Assembly (NCBI RefSeq): GCF_000151665.1
Contig: NW_013171815.1
Span: 509,153-573,152 of the forward strand
DNA: 64,000 bases
From: Blastocystis hominis
Taxonomy: Eukaryota; Sar; Bigyra; Opalinata; Blastocystidae
Direction: 5' to 3'
Part shown: positions 55,368-64,000 of the stretch, piece by piece
Layout of the letters: each line of letters starts with the position of its first letter
Numbering within the stretch: the first letter of the stretch is position 1
Position numbers and translations under genes: made by a program
The notes under the pieces: model-generated
Database searches by the model: none
Seen by the model: the letters and a program-made list of their open reading frames with translations, nothing else
Told to the model about the DNA's origin: nothing

Positions 55368-55451
55368 CGACACGTTTGTCAGCCTTCTGATAAAGTTTTT
55401 AAGGGAGAATCATAATATCTGAAACTCTCACTGACTCATTGTGTCTTCCCC

Positions 55452-55951
55452 ATGTCGCTCAAAATATTGAAGCAGCAGCTAAAAGATATCGTTGAAGAGG
55501 AGGTATCTGAAGTTCCAAAGACTAAACACCATCGAAATCGGAAACCTGTTAAAGAGGAAAAATTCACCCGAACGAGAAAGGTCATGAAGAAGAACAAAAA
55601 ACCGCGAGCACAACTCGAAAAAGTGGAGGACAGTGTATACAGAATTAAGGAAGGTACAAATAATCGCTATTTTGTGAGTGATAGAGGTGGCAGAAGCTAG
55701 AGAAAGAGCCGATGAGAACTTAAAATGGAATATGCAAATTATCGATGCCGTTTCCACTGTAAATGGTACCGATATTATGAATCGGGTATGAACAAGTATT
55801 TTTTGCTAATGGATAGTACCTAAAACAGAAAGGACTCATTTCTGACAGTGACGTGAAAGAAAAGCCGAAGGATGTGTCAGCCAAGTCCTACCGTATCAAG
55901 TCAAAAGCAAAAAAGGACACCACTCCCTCCAATTTCCAGTGGATTTCGTAA
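55452..55951 (+). CDS. Small basic protein of unknown function
   Basis: Not recognised. About 145 residues from three exons (introns of about 31 nt). Very Lys-rich N-terminal half (KTKHHRNRKPVKEEKF, RKVMKKNKKPRAQ), then a helical segment VAEARERADENLKWNMQIID and a second basic tail KSYRIKSKAKKDTTPSNFQW. Composition suggests a nuclear or nucleolar RNA-binding protein. TAA is encoded. The start is 84 nt from the divergent UNC93-like start. Confidence 0.65.
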
Positions 55952-56011
55952 CTTTAGTATTTTGTTGTTTTTTCTAAAAAAAATAATAAAAAATAAAAAA
56001 AACATGGTCAA

Positions 56012-57918
56012 CTACCACCATAATGGAAGACTCTCGGAGGGTTGTTTCCCAGCAGGCTTCGCTCGATAGGCACAAAACCCCACATAATCGAACCCCTCCG
56101 TGTTTGGAAAGGGTTCCAAGCACTCAATCTTGTCATAATACTTCTCAATAAAGGAGGAAAGATTCCGGTATTGGAACAGCTCCAATCCGCGGATCAGCAC
56201 TGGAGAGTCGCTTCGTTTCAGCCGAGAAAGCACGTAAAACGCAGAATACTGTCTGCAAAGCCCGTCGATGATCACCACGTCATAAAAAACAGCCCGCTTG
56301 GTAGGGAGCGTGAGATACGAGCGATAGTTCATACACGAACTCTGCTTCGGAGCAACACTATGCGTCAAAACCCGAACGAAAGAGCACTTGAGATGCCGAT
56401 AAACCACGTTGTACTTCGTTTTCTCCAACGTGCCGGCGTACTTCCTACATTCAATCACCCTCTCCCGTCTCTACTTCTGGAAGATATCGTACAAAAACAC
56501 GTCAAACCGATCGCACCGGCCTTCAAAAAATGGAACAAACAGTCCCTTTCCATAATACAAACACCCTTGTTCTGAGTCCAACAAACAATCCAAACGATCA
56601 GCACCTGCGGGAAGAAACTTGCTAATGAACTCCATTTCTTCCCGCGAATACACGTTATCTGCCTTCCGATAGCGATGAAGACTCAGCGATCCATCTTCGT
56701 GTCGATTCAATTGAAACGGAGCCTGGCTGAGCGAGTCAAAAACAAGCGAATCCTGCACAATCCGCAAGTTCCAATCGCGGTCGAGCGACTCGCGCGAGCC
56801 TGCCCAGTTTCCATCCGCGTCGGTTTGATGAAGAACGAAAATGGCCGCGCTGGCATCGATTAAAGCGATCTGATTGCGAATGCAAAAATCGAGCAGATAA
56901 TTGTCAATTCCGTTTCGACCAATCACAACGTCTTCCATGGCGAGATAATTCAATGTTTGGTGCGTGTAGATGAAGTAGTCCTGCGCTACCGTGATGAACA
57001 AATCGCTGAACGCTATTTCGTTTTCGATGACGCGGTCAAAATCAAAAGAAGAATATTTCGACCAATCATCTTCCAAGGACATATCTCGATTATATCGCCG
57101 CCCCATGATCATGACATTGGGGTGATCGGGTAGAAAGGACGAGGCGATGAAGTCCAGACTGGAGAGAAGAGAAGCAGAGTGGAAGAGCAGATCGCCATTC
57201 ATGTATCCTACAAAGGTGCTAGGAATTCGTGTTTCGAGGGTTTGCATCATCGAAAAGAAAAAGGGAGTGCCGAATTCGTTGGATCTAGGGTCAACAGAGA
57301 GGGAGGCAAGCACAAAAAGTCGTTGGTGCAATAAATTCCGAGGAGCGAAGCGCGGCGTAGCCAGTAACTGTTGTTTGAAAAGAGAACGGGAAACACTGCC
57401 GGTTTCAGCGAGTGCAGCATGGCGAGGGTATTGTGTTGGATATGTGCTTTCAGCTCTGTCTATTGTCGATGAAGCCAATTGACACTACGCAGTTATCGAT
57501 CAGAGTGACTCCGAGTGCTAAGAGAACCCTTTGAGTAAAATTGACAAATAAAAACAAAAACGGTTCTTTGGAAGGGGGGAGAGGAAAATGCAAGCACGGA
57601 AAATCTTCTTCAACGGGATTTGCAAACTTGGATGCGCGAACGATCGGGGGCATTGTCTCTTTCGTCTCTTCTTGTCTCAAGAAGTGGCTCTCCTTCCTAT
57701 TACTGTTGATAGTCAACGCGAAATCGGAAACAGCGCTATTCGTTGCTACCTCTTTTCTACCCTCCGGTACAGGCTCAGCAATCGAGATGTTCACTCTTTT
57801 GAGCACCTAGTCGGAACTTCCCACAAACGAATCGTACGAACGAGAAAACAGCAATCGAAACGACCGTTGAAACAAAGAGAAAGCCCAGAGTAAAAATAAT
57901 GCAGCGCTGTTGCATCAT
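56012..57918 (-). CDS. Type II membrane glycosyltransferase-like protein
   Basis: Probable Golgi transferase of about 590 residues. N terminus MMQQRC then membrane helix IIFTLGFLFVSTVVSIAVF. After four introns of 29-31 nt the lumenal part has FVGYMNGDLLFHSASL, VMIMGRRYNRDM, the transferase-like VVIGRNGIDNYLLDFCI, then LIDASAAIFVLHQTDADGNW. This GRxGxDN with a downstream HQ motif is seen in nucleotide-sugar transferase-like proteins of algae and protists. A second domain (YDVVIIDGLCRQYSAFYVL; DSPVLIRGLELFQYRNLSS) resembles a small methyltransferase-like fold. TAG is encoded. Its ATG is 11 nt from the poly(A) element of the next gene upstream. Confidence 0.6.
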
Positions 57919-57929
57919 ACAATTACTCT

Positions 57930-57941
57930 AACAAACAAAAC
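57930..57941 (-). terminator. Poly(A) element of the GT49 gene, creates TAA
   Basis: The frame ends ATG GGA T (57942), followed by spacer GTTT and TGTTTGTT (57937-57930). It lies 11 nt from the ATG of the next gene. Confidence 0.78.
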
Positions 57942-60192
57942 ATCCCATAGAAGTAGAATAATAATAATAATAATCCTGTACACTAGGATCACAGATAGGG
58001 AATCGAGAAGTTGTAGGATACTGTAGAGATAGTTTACGCAGGAAAAGCATGTACCTCCTCCTCATAATGGTCCACAACCCTGTGGTATCTTCCAAATAGT
58101 TTTTACGAAAAACAGAGTTTGGATGTGGAACGTCCACCGCAAAAACATTATTTAAAATGTAGAACTGAAACCCTGCAGCACGCAAATGCTCGAACAACTG
58201 CACTTTGTTATAGCCGTAATTATAAAAAGACTCGCTATACAAAGGCGTGGTCACATCACGCTTCAAGATCATGTAGGGCTCCTGCATATCCGCAATAAAG
58301 CACTTAATCCTCGATACATTTTGATTTGCCGGTGTTGTGAACCATTCATGAGTTACATACAACTACATTGCAATTACCGTTCTGGGTTTACATGCGTTCG
58401 AATATTCGGTTTGGAGGTCAGGCAAACACCAGAAGCGATGCAAGCGAACAGCTCTCGCTTCGTATTGGGGAAATAATCCAACATTCTACGCATCAGCAGG
58501 GAATTCGATCGAAACAGAAGCGCGCAGGAGCGAATCGAAGAACACAAAAGCGTGAATCGATCGCGATCGAAGAAGAAAAGAGGGAGAAGAATGGCGACAT
58601 TGCGTTGGCGAAGGAGAGAAGGGGGAATTGAAGCGATGAGATCGACGGAGGAGGTGGAAAGCCAGACATCCATATCGAGAACGATGTAATGCGACGTGGT
58701 ACAATAGGAGATTCCGAGGTTTCGAAGACGATTGATGGGGAAGCGAATTCGATTCGAAGCGAGCGGGATGAATTCGACTAGAAGAAGGCGCTTTGGGAAG
58801 TGATGGTTCTGAAGGAAACGGAGAAACTGGGGGTGTTCACTGGGGTACACGAAGACGACAACGATGACTTTGCTGTTTGTTACACACAAAAGGGAACGTC
58901 ACCCGTGCCAGCGATACAAAATCTGCTGGATGAATTCGATTCGATTCATCATGGACACGTAAATCGCCGTGATTTCCATCGGAGAATGCGCGGAGTCATA
59001 CGCGTTGTGCTTATAACTGAATTGCTCTTCGTCGCCTATCCAAACACGAATCCCTTCGTTCGGCGACATGTTAAATCGTTTGCTCGAAGGCTCCATCAAG
59101 CAGCCATCGCAGACCGTTTCATTCGGAGAAAAGTGCACCAGCGATTGGAAAAGCTGCTCTAATCGTTCGTCTCGCGGCTCTTTTGTGCTCGCCGGCTCGC
59201 TCTCCTGCGGCTGCTGTGCTTTTTGTCTCATCCAGAGCCTTTTCAATGGGTTCGGCGGGTTCTTCGAACGCGCCGTCGGCTGCTCCGTCGGTCGTTTTTC
59301 CTCTTCCAGCTGCTTCAGTCTCTGCTTTTCGCTCATCGTTTGATTCAATTGGACGTAGCGCGCGAGATCGTCGGGGTGCGAAGCAGCCCATGCGCGTAAC
59401 GCAGAGGCTTCTTTCTCTTTCATGGTCGTGATCAGAGGGTCCAACACGGAATTGAAAATGTGGTCCGGAGGAAACTCGGAAAAACGTGGACGACGTTGGC
59501 CACGCGGTTGGATTGATGAACTCAGATCGGTGGAAGAAGAAAGAGGGAGAGTGGGCGTTGGTTTCGCTGGAGTGGAGTGGATGGAAGGGAGTTTGGGCGA
59601 GGAGGTAAACAAAGAAGTCTGAAGGGGAGAAGGGCGGGGTGTGGGAGTATTGGCAAATAGAAGGACTTTCTCTGTTGGGGCGTTCTCCTCCTCCTCTGTG
59701 GCTGTAGCTGTGGTTGTCGCGGTGGCTGCTACTGTCGCTGTAGCTGCTACTGTTGCCACTGCCTCTGCTCTTGCTGCTGTTGGAGATGTAACTGGAACAG
59801 AAGTGGAAACAGTTAAATTTGAAATCAAAGACTTATCTTCGATAACATGATCAGCAGACTCTCTGTCTCCATCATTTCGATCGTTATCTGGTGTAACTTT
59901 TGACAGGAGTAACTACCTGATTTCGTTTGAAATACAGAAGGAACCAGTTTATCCGAATCACTCGTAGAATTTGTTCCACTCGGTACGTGCTGAATAGGAT
60001 ACAGGAAATACTAGGAATAATGTTCCTCAATGAACAAAACAGGTGTTTCTTTAATAAACATCACCATACTATTGTCCTTTGCATTAAATAACAATCTACA
60101 ATAAAAATACCCTGAAAGCAATACACTTGCAAATATACACTCAATACAAGAAGCACAGCTAAAGTAGTGACCAGAATCGATTTTTCATTCAT
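57942..60192 (-). CDS. LARGE/B4GAT1-like glycosyltransferase (GT49)
   Basis: Type II Golgi enzyme of about 700 residues. MNEKS precedes membrane helix ILVTTLAVLLVLSVYLQVY. A long Ser/Thr/Ala/Pro stem contains (TATVAATATT-type) repeats near 59700 and many PTP and SP sites. The catalytic domain shows ITAIYVSMMNRIEFIQ, VIVVVFVYPSEHPQFLRFL, FPINRLRNLGISYCTTSHY, the DxD motif IVLDMDVWLS, and MYVTHEWF near the end. These are GT49 landmarks, related to LARGE and to B4GAT1, which build glucuronyl-xylosyl chains. About five introns of 29-34 nt. The stop is created by polyadenylation after TSMG. Confidence 0.78.
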
Positions 60193-60223
60193 AGGTTTCG
60201 CAACAAATACTTTTAGATTACAA

Positions 60224-60842
60224 CTAAAATATGAATGCCGTTCCTCCCAAATCATCATCGTCGTCATTTGCCAGCCAAGCTTTAATATTTTCGTTCTCTT
60301 CTTCAACATTTCGCTGCTTCTTCTTTGGTTTCGCGCGATCGCCAAGTACATTGCGGGGACATTTGTAAGATGTATGTCCCATTTGCTACAGTGAAGGCCA
60401 ATCAGTAGACAAACTCCACACTCAAAACAATACTTCGTTTTTGTATACTTCCGCTTCTTTATGAATTCACCTCCTCTTCCGTTATCCTTCGCCCACTCGA
60501 CTTTGATAGTAAATTTCTACTAGTAAGAACAGAATCAAAAAACAACGTCAACTTTTGTTCCATTTAATTCTTGGATTGCCTTTTCCGCAGAGTTACGTCT
60601 ACAATCAGAGGAGAAGGAATAGAAATACTCAACAAATTGGACCCACGCTACACCTTTGCTAATTCTTGTTTCACGATCTCGCAAAATCGTCACACTACGG
60701 AATACGAAAAGAGAATCCAATACTGAGCAATTCTTCCAAAAGGTTCGAAAAGCTTTGCAACGTCATTGTTTGTATAAGCATATGGAAGCATAGATACATG
60801 TACCGTGCTCCGAATGGGTGCAAAACCTGTTCGGCCAGACAT
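60224..60842 (-). CDS. ZCRB1: RRM + CCHC zinc-knuckle splicing factor (ZCRB1-like)
   Basis: ZCRB1/U11-U12-31K is a subunit of the minor spliceosome in animals and plants. About 160 residues after four introns of 29-36 nt: MSGRTGFAPIRSTVHVSMLP, RRM with NNDVAKLFEPFGRI, VTILRDRETRISKGVAWVQF and NSAEKAIQELNG, then IKVEWAK, and a CCHC knuckle CFECGQMGHTSYKCP followed by RNVLGDRAKPKKK. The order RRM, knuckle, then (K/R)NxLG-(D/E)RxxPKKK is specific to this family. A short acidic tail ends GGTAFIF. Divergent from SRRM1 with 140 nt between starts. Confidence 0.82.
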
Positions 60843-60982
60843 GAAAACAAAACTATACCAATAGGATTCTCACACCTATTCACTGCGTTTGCAGTGTCTA
60901 AAAAATTGCAGATACCACTTTATTAGTCACTTTGGGTGCATTTGAGCAACAATGTCCCTTGTACATTTCTCAATAAAAAACG

Positions 60983-61987
60983 ATGGCAAGTATTCGAGGG
61001 TTCTTCAGAGTATTGGATTCTGTGTTTGCTCATTCTTTAGGGAACTCCAGCTGGATCTGACTTCCGCTTTACCGATAGTGAGAAGAAGCAAATAAAATCC
61101 ATGAAATTCCCTGAGAACTTCAATGAAAAGGTATCTACATTGCGCTAAGCACGTTACTTTCCAGGTTGATATGAGTAAAGTCAATCTTGAAAGCATGAAG
61201 GGTTGGATCGCTAAGGAAATAAACAGTATTTTGGGTTTTGAAGACGATGTTCTAATCGATATGATTTATAATTTGTTATCACTGGATGAAGTACCACAGG
61301 CGCTCTAAGACTCATTTTTAGAAAGTGGATCCCAAGCACATTGAAGTCACATTGATTCCCTTCTTAGAACGAAGTGCTATCGGGTTTACCGAAAAGCTGT
61401 GGTCCTTACTGCTTTCTGCCCAAAAAGATCCTTTAGGAATTCCTCAAGAGTTCGTGGAGCAGCGAATGGAAGAGCTCAAGAAGCAGAAGGTATTTATACT
61501 CACATCTCTTGAACTCCAGGAAAAAGAAGCTGCTACAAAGGCGAAAATCGAATCTTCGATCACAGAAGCCAAAGCGACAGCGTATTGTACTGATGTTCTT
61601 ACTGATTGTAGATCACCCACGGAAGATGCTGATCATGCCAAGGTTGTTTCGGATAACTCTCGTTTAAAGCCGATTTTGAAAAGACGGTCACGGAGCCGAT
61701 CCAGGGATCGTCCCTATCGTCGTTCACGAAGTCGATCATGGAGACGTGATCATCGCTCCAGTCGCTATGATCGAAAACGAAGTTATTCGCGCAGTAAAGA
61801 CCGAAACCGAAGACATGGACGACGATCGCATAGTCGAAGCCGAAGCCGAAGCCGAAGTAATTCCTATGATTCCTACGATGCTTCGGATTCGTATGGCTCG
61901 TATGATTCGTATGACTCCTATGGATCGTACAGCGCGAGTCCAGAGAGAAAACCGGAGAAGGATACATCGAAGAAGATAAAGGAATGA
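60983..61987 (+). CDS. SRRM1: PWI-domain SR-related splicing factor (SRRM1-like)
   Basis: SRRM1/SRm160 is a splicing coactivator of the exon-junction complex. MASIRGFFRGTPAGSDFRF matches the conserved N-terminal cap, followed by the PWI domain with VDMSKVNLESMKGWIAKEI, ILGFEDDVLIDMIYNLL, ERSAIGFTEKLWSLLLSAQ and GIPQEFVEQRM. The C-terminal half is Arg/Ser-rich (RSRSRSRDRPYRRSRSRS) and then Ser/Tyr/Asp-rich (YDSYDASDSYGSYDSYDSY). Five introns of about 30-33 nt; about 280 residues. TGA is encoded, and TGTTTGTG follows about 20 nt later. Confidence 0.88.
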
Positions 61988-62054
61988 TTTTGTGCCATTT
62001 GAATTGTTTGTGAAAAACGGAAAAGTGCCGATTTTTGCCATTTTCAAAAAATCG

Positions 62055-63172
62055 ATGGAAGAGAGTCAAGACGAGAAGATAAAAGCTTTGCAGAGTAAGA
62101 TCGCGGTGTTAAAAGCTGTAAGATGCAAGAGGAGCTTGATTTTCCATAGGATCGGGATGAGTTGTATGAAAAGCTCGCAACTTCGAAGCAGGCGATTCAA
62201 TCTCTCCATTCGGATATTGGGTATTGTAGATTTATGTTATTTGATTGAAGTCACATCATGGAGTTCATTATATCCAAACGTAAAGATTTGAGTTTTATCG
62301 GTCCTGAATTCAGTTCTGTGCTGAGAGCGGATGATGAAGCAAAGATTCATGTGGAATTAAGACGTGTTAGTGAAGTCTAGGAGATCGAGTTCGAATATCC
62401 AGAAATCCATAGTATAGTGTATAAAGACTTCCAGAAGGCAAGCGAAAATATTAGTGGAATTAATAAAAGGCGTCTTCGCGGAGTTGATCTCTTTAAAGAC
62501 GTTTCTTGTCTATTCTTGGTGTGATGTTGCAGGTCAACAAGGAGTTAATTCAAAGTATATATCCAAAGATTGAGAATAAAGTGATGGAGGAGTTTTTAGA
62601 TATTATGTGGAACCAAATGACTTTCTACGAGAAAAAGGTAGCCAGATTGTTTAGATGGGGAGCTAAGTGTATAGAATTGGATGGAGAAGCGCGTTGTGTA
62701 TAGCACCCCAATCGAGCCTGCCTCGGAGGACACAAAACAGTCGCAGACAGAGCAGAAAGCGACGAACGAAGAAGTGGGCCATCGAGTAAAACGGAAAGAA
62801 AAGAAGGAGGTGGACGAAGAAATGGAGGTGGAGAACAATGAGGATCAAAAGAACGAGCTCGAGGTGAAGAGTGAACAGAAAGAAGAGAATGAGCATGGAA
62901 ATGAAGACGAACAGGAAGAGGAGAATGAGAATGAGAATGAGAATGAGAATGAAAACCAGCACGAGAATGAAAATGAAAATGAAAATGAAAATGAGAACGA
63001 GAATAAGAACGAGAACGAGAACGAGAATGAAAATGAAAATGGAAACGAAAACGAAATTGACAACCAACATGATAACGAAAACATAAATGAAAACCAACAC
63101 GAAAACGAAAACGAAAACGAAAACGTAAATGTAAACGAGAACGAGGAACAAGAGAATGAGAATCCTAATTAG
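62055..63172 (+). CDS. Coiled-coil protein with an extreme Glu/Asn repeat tail, unknown function
   Basis: Not recognised. About 310 residues from six exons (introns 29-37 nt). N-terminal coiled coil (MEESQDEKIKALQSKIAVLK; DRDELYEKLATSKQ), a middle domain (FIISKRKDLSFIGPEFSSVL; FEYPEIHSIVYKDFQKA; VMEEFLDIMWNQMTFYEKK), then a highly charged C-terminal tail made of ENENEN-type dipeptide repeats, ending NEEQENENPN and TAG. The middle domain is conserved-looking and not low complexity. A poly(A)-like GT-rich run follows the stop. Confidence 0.6.
62915..63165 (+). repeat. GAAAAT/GAGAAC hexanucleotide array encoding Glu-Asn repeats
   Basis: Imperfect six-base units alternate GAR and AAY codons for about 80 codons. 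Synonymous third-base changes are frequent while Glu-Asn is kept, which suggests selection on protein composition. Confidence 0.75.
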
Positions 63173-63236
63173 AAGAAACCGACTCATCTACCTAGTAGTT
63201 TGTTTGGTCGTGTTTGTCTCAAACAAAACAAAAGCT

Positions 63237-64000
63237 CTAGGAATTGGTCTCAAGAGCATCTTCATCATCCTCGGGAGCGATAAGATGGTAATTCTTCAAC
63301 GCATATCGCTTATAGTCGCGGAACTGTCCCTCAAAGCGGTTGATGTGATGTTTTTCATCGATCACGAACAGCGTATTGCACACCTCCTCCACCAAGTACT
63401 ACGCCTCACACCTCTCCTCGCTCCCCTACCTGGTCGTGCGTCACCACCACGATTCCTCCGTTGAACTCCTTCAGCGTCTTCACCAGCGCCTCGATCGTGT
63501 CCATGTCCAGATGGTTCGTCGGCTCGTCCAGCAGCAGAATGTGCGGCCGCTTGTACGAGATCGTCGCGAACACCACGCGCGACTTCTGCCCTCCGGACAG
63601 CGTCCCGATCGGCTGTACCGCCAACGCGCCGGTAATGCCGAACGAGCCCAGCAACGCTCGCAGCTCCTGCTCCTTCGCGAGGGGCGCCAGCTTCTGCATG
63701 TGCTGCAGCGGCGTGAGCACGTTTTCGAGCGCGTCCACGTGGTGCTGAGCGAAGTAGCCGATCTTGAGGTTGTGGTGGCGGTAGATCTCTCCCGCCTGGG
63801 GCTCCAGCGTGGAGTTCAGCACGCTGAGGAAGGTGGACTTGCCGATGCCGTTGGGTCCGAGCAGCGCGATGCGGCTGCCCATCTCGACTTGGAAGGTGAC
63901 GTTCTCGAAGATAGGCTTGTTCGTGCCCTCGTAGGTGAACGTCACGTTGGAGAGCTGCAGGATCGGTCCGTTGTACTGCGGGTGAAATATGTTCGATCAC
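63237..64000 (-). CDS. ABCF-type ATPase (C-terminal part, partial)
   Basis: Soluble twin-cassette ABC protein of the ABCF/GCN20 family, which acts on ribosomes in translation and its control. The visible second cassette has [15 protein letters not shown] (Walker A), [12 protein letters not shown], signature [14 protein letters not shown], Walker B and D-loop [15 protein letters not shown], and the H-loop VVTHDQ. A 31-nt intron leads to [17 protein letters not shown] and a short tail ending DALETNS with TAG. The pattern fits ABCF2/ABCF3. The first cassette is beyond the window. Confidence 0.9.

Noticed and set aside
62663-63187. Minus-strand frame of very hydrophobic repeats (Phe/Leu/Val)
   Set aside because: It is the antisense reading of the Glu-Asn repeat array. 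Its apparent membrane protein character is a by-product of that repeat.

Overview
The window looks like nuclear DNA of Blastocystis, a stramenopile gut protist, or a very close relative. Three signs agree. Introns are tiny: joining exons by eye gives GT-AG introns mostly 28-36 nt long, often ending in TAG. Genes are packed on both strands with gaps of only tens of bases. A TGTTTGTT element lies just after most coding regions. In at least eleven genes no stop codon is encoded: the frame ends in a lone T, followed by exactly four bases and then TGTTTGTT (or TGTTTGTA), so poly(A) addition after the T would make TAA. This mechanism is known from Blastocystis (Klimes and colleagues, 2014). All exon joins here were made by inspection, without RNA data.

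Layout. 1-7 kb, minus strand: DDX1 helicase (partial), GH20 beta-hexosaminidase, an unknown type II membrane protein, HAT1, a LITAF-like protein. 7-11.4 kb, plus: a C2H2 zinc-finger protein, the GTPase DRG1, an ER HSP70 of GRP170 type. 11.5-12.7 kb, minus: a DHHC-like protein with DHHD at its active site. 13-20.6 kb, plus: cohesin subunit STAG/SCC3 and exosome nuclease DIS3. 20.8-23.1 kb, minus: aldo-keto reductase and a Rab. 23.6-26.7 kb, plus: eS21 and mitoribosomal uS5m. 26.9-31.5 kb: ASCH protein (minus), C2orf69-like (plus), PGM2-type mutase (minus), DUF1349 protein (plus). 31.6-39.3 kb, minus: ATP23-like protease, zinc-knuckle methyltransferase, a Lys/Glu-rich protein, a trefoil+DUF5054 glycosidase-like protein, taxilin, SLC35F transporter. 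39.3-45.2 kb is an AT-rich, gene-poor island with a MORN+LRR gene and an inverted decayed copy. 45.2-64 kb: SSUH2-like, WDR53-like, two unknown or weak genes, CoA-disulfide reductase+rhodanese, POLA2, UNC93-like transporter, a small basic protein, two type II glycosyltransferases, ZCRB1, SRRM1, a Glu/Asn-rich protein, and an ABCF ATPase (partial).

The genes are not a pathway cluster. They fall into RNA processing (DDX1, DIS3, ZCRB1, SRRM1), chromosome and replication proteins (HAT1, STAG, POLA2), glycan enzymes (GH20, DUF5054, GT49, a second transferase), and functions of the mitochondrion-related organelle (uS5m, CoADR-rhodanese, ATP23, probably C2orf69). The strongest observations concern 3'-end architecture, above all one convergent gene pair whose ends are separated only by two 4-nt spacers and a shared near-palindromic poly(A) element.
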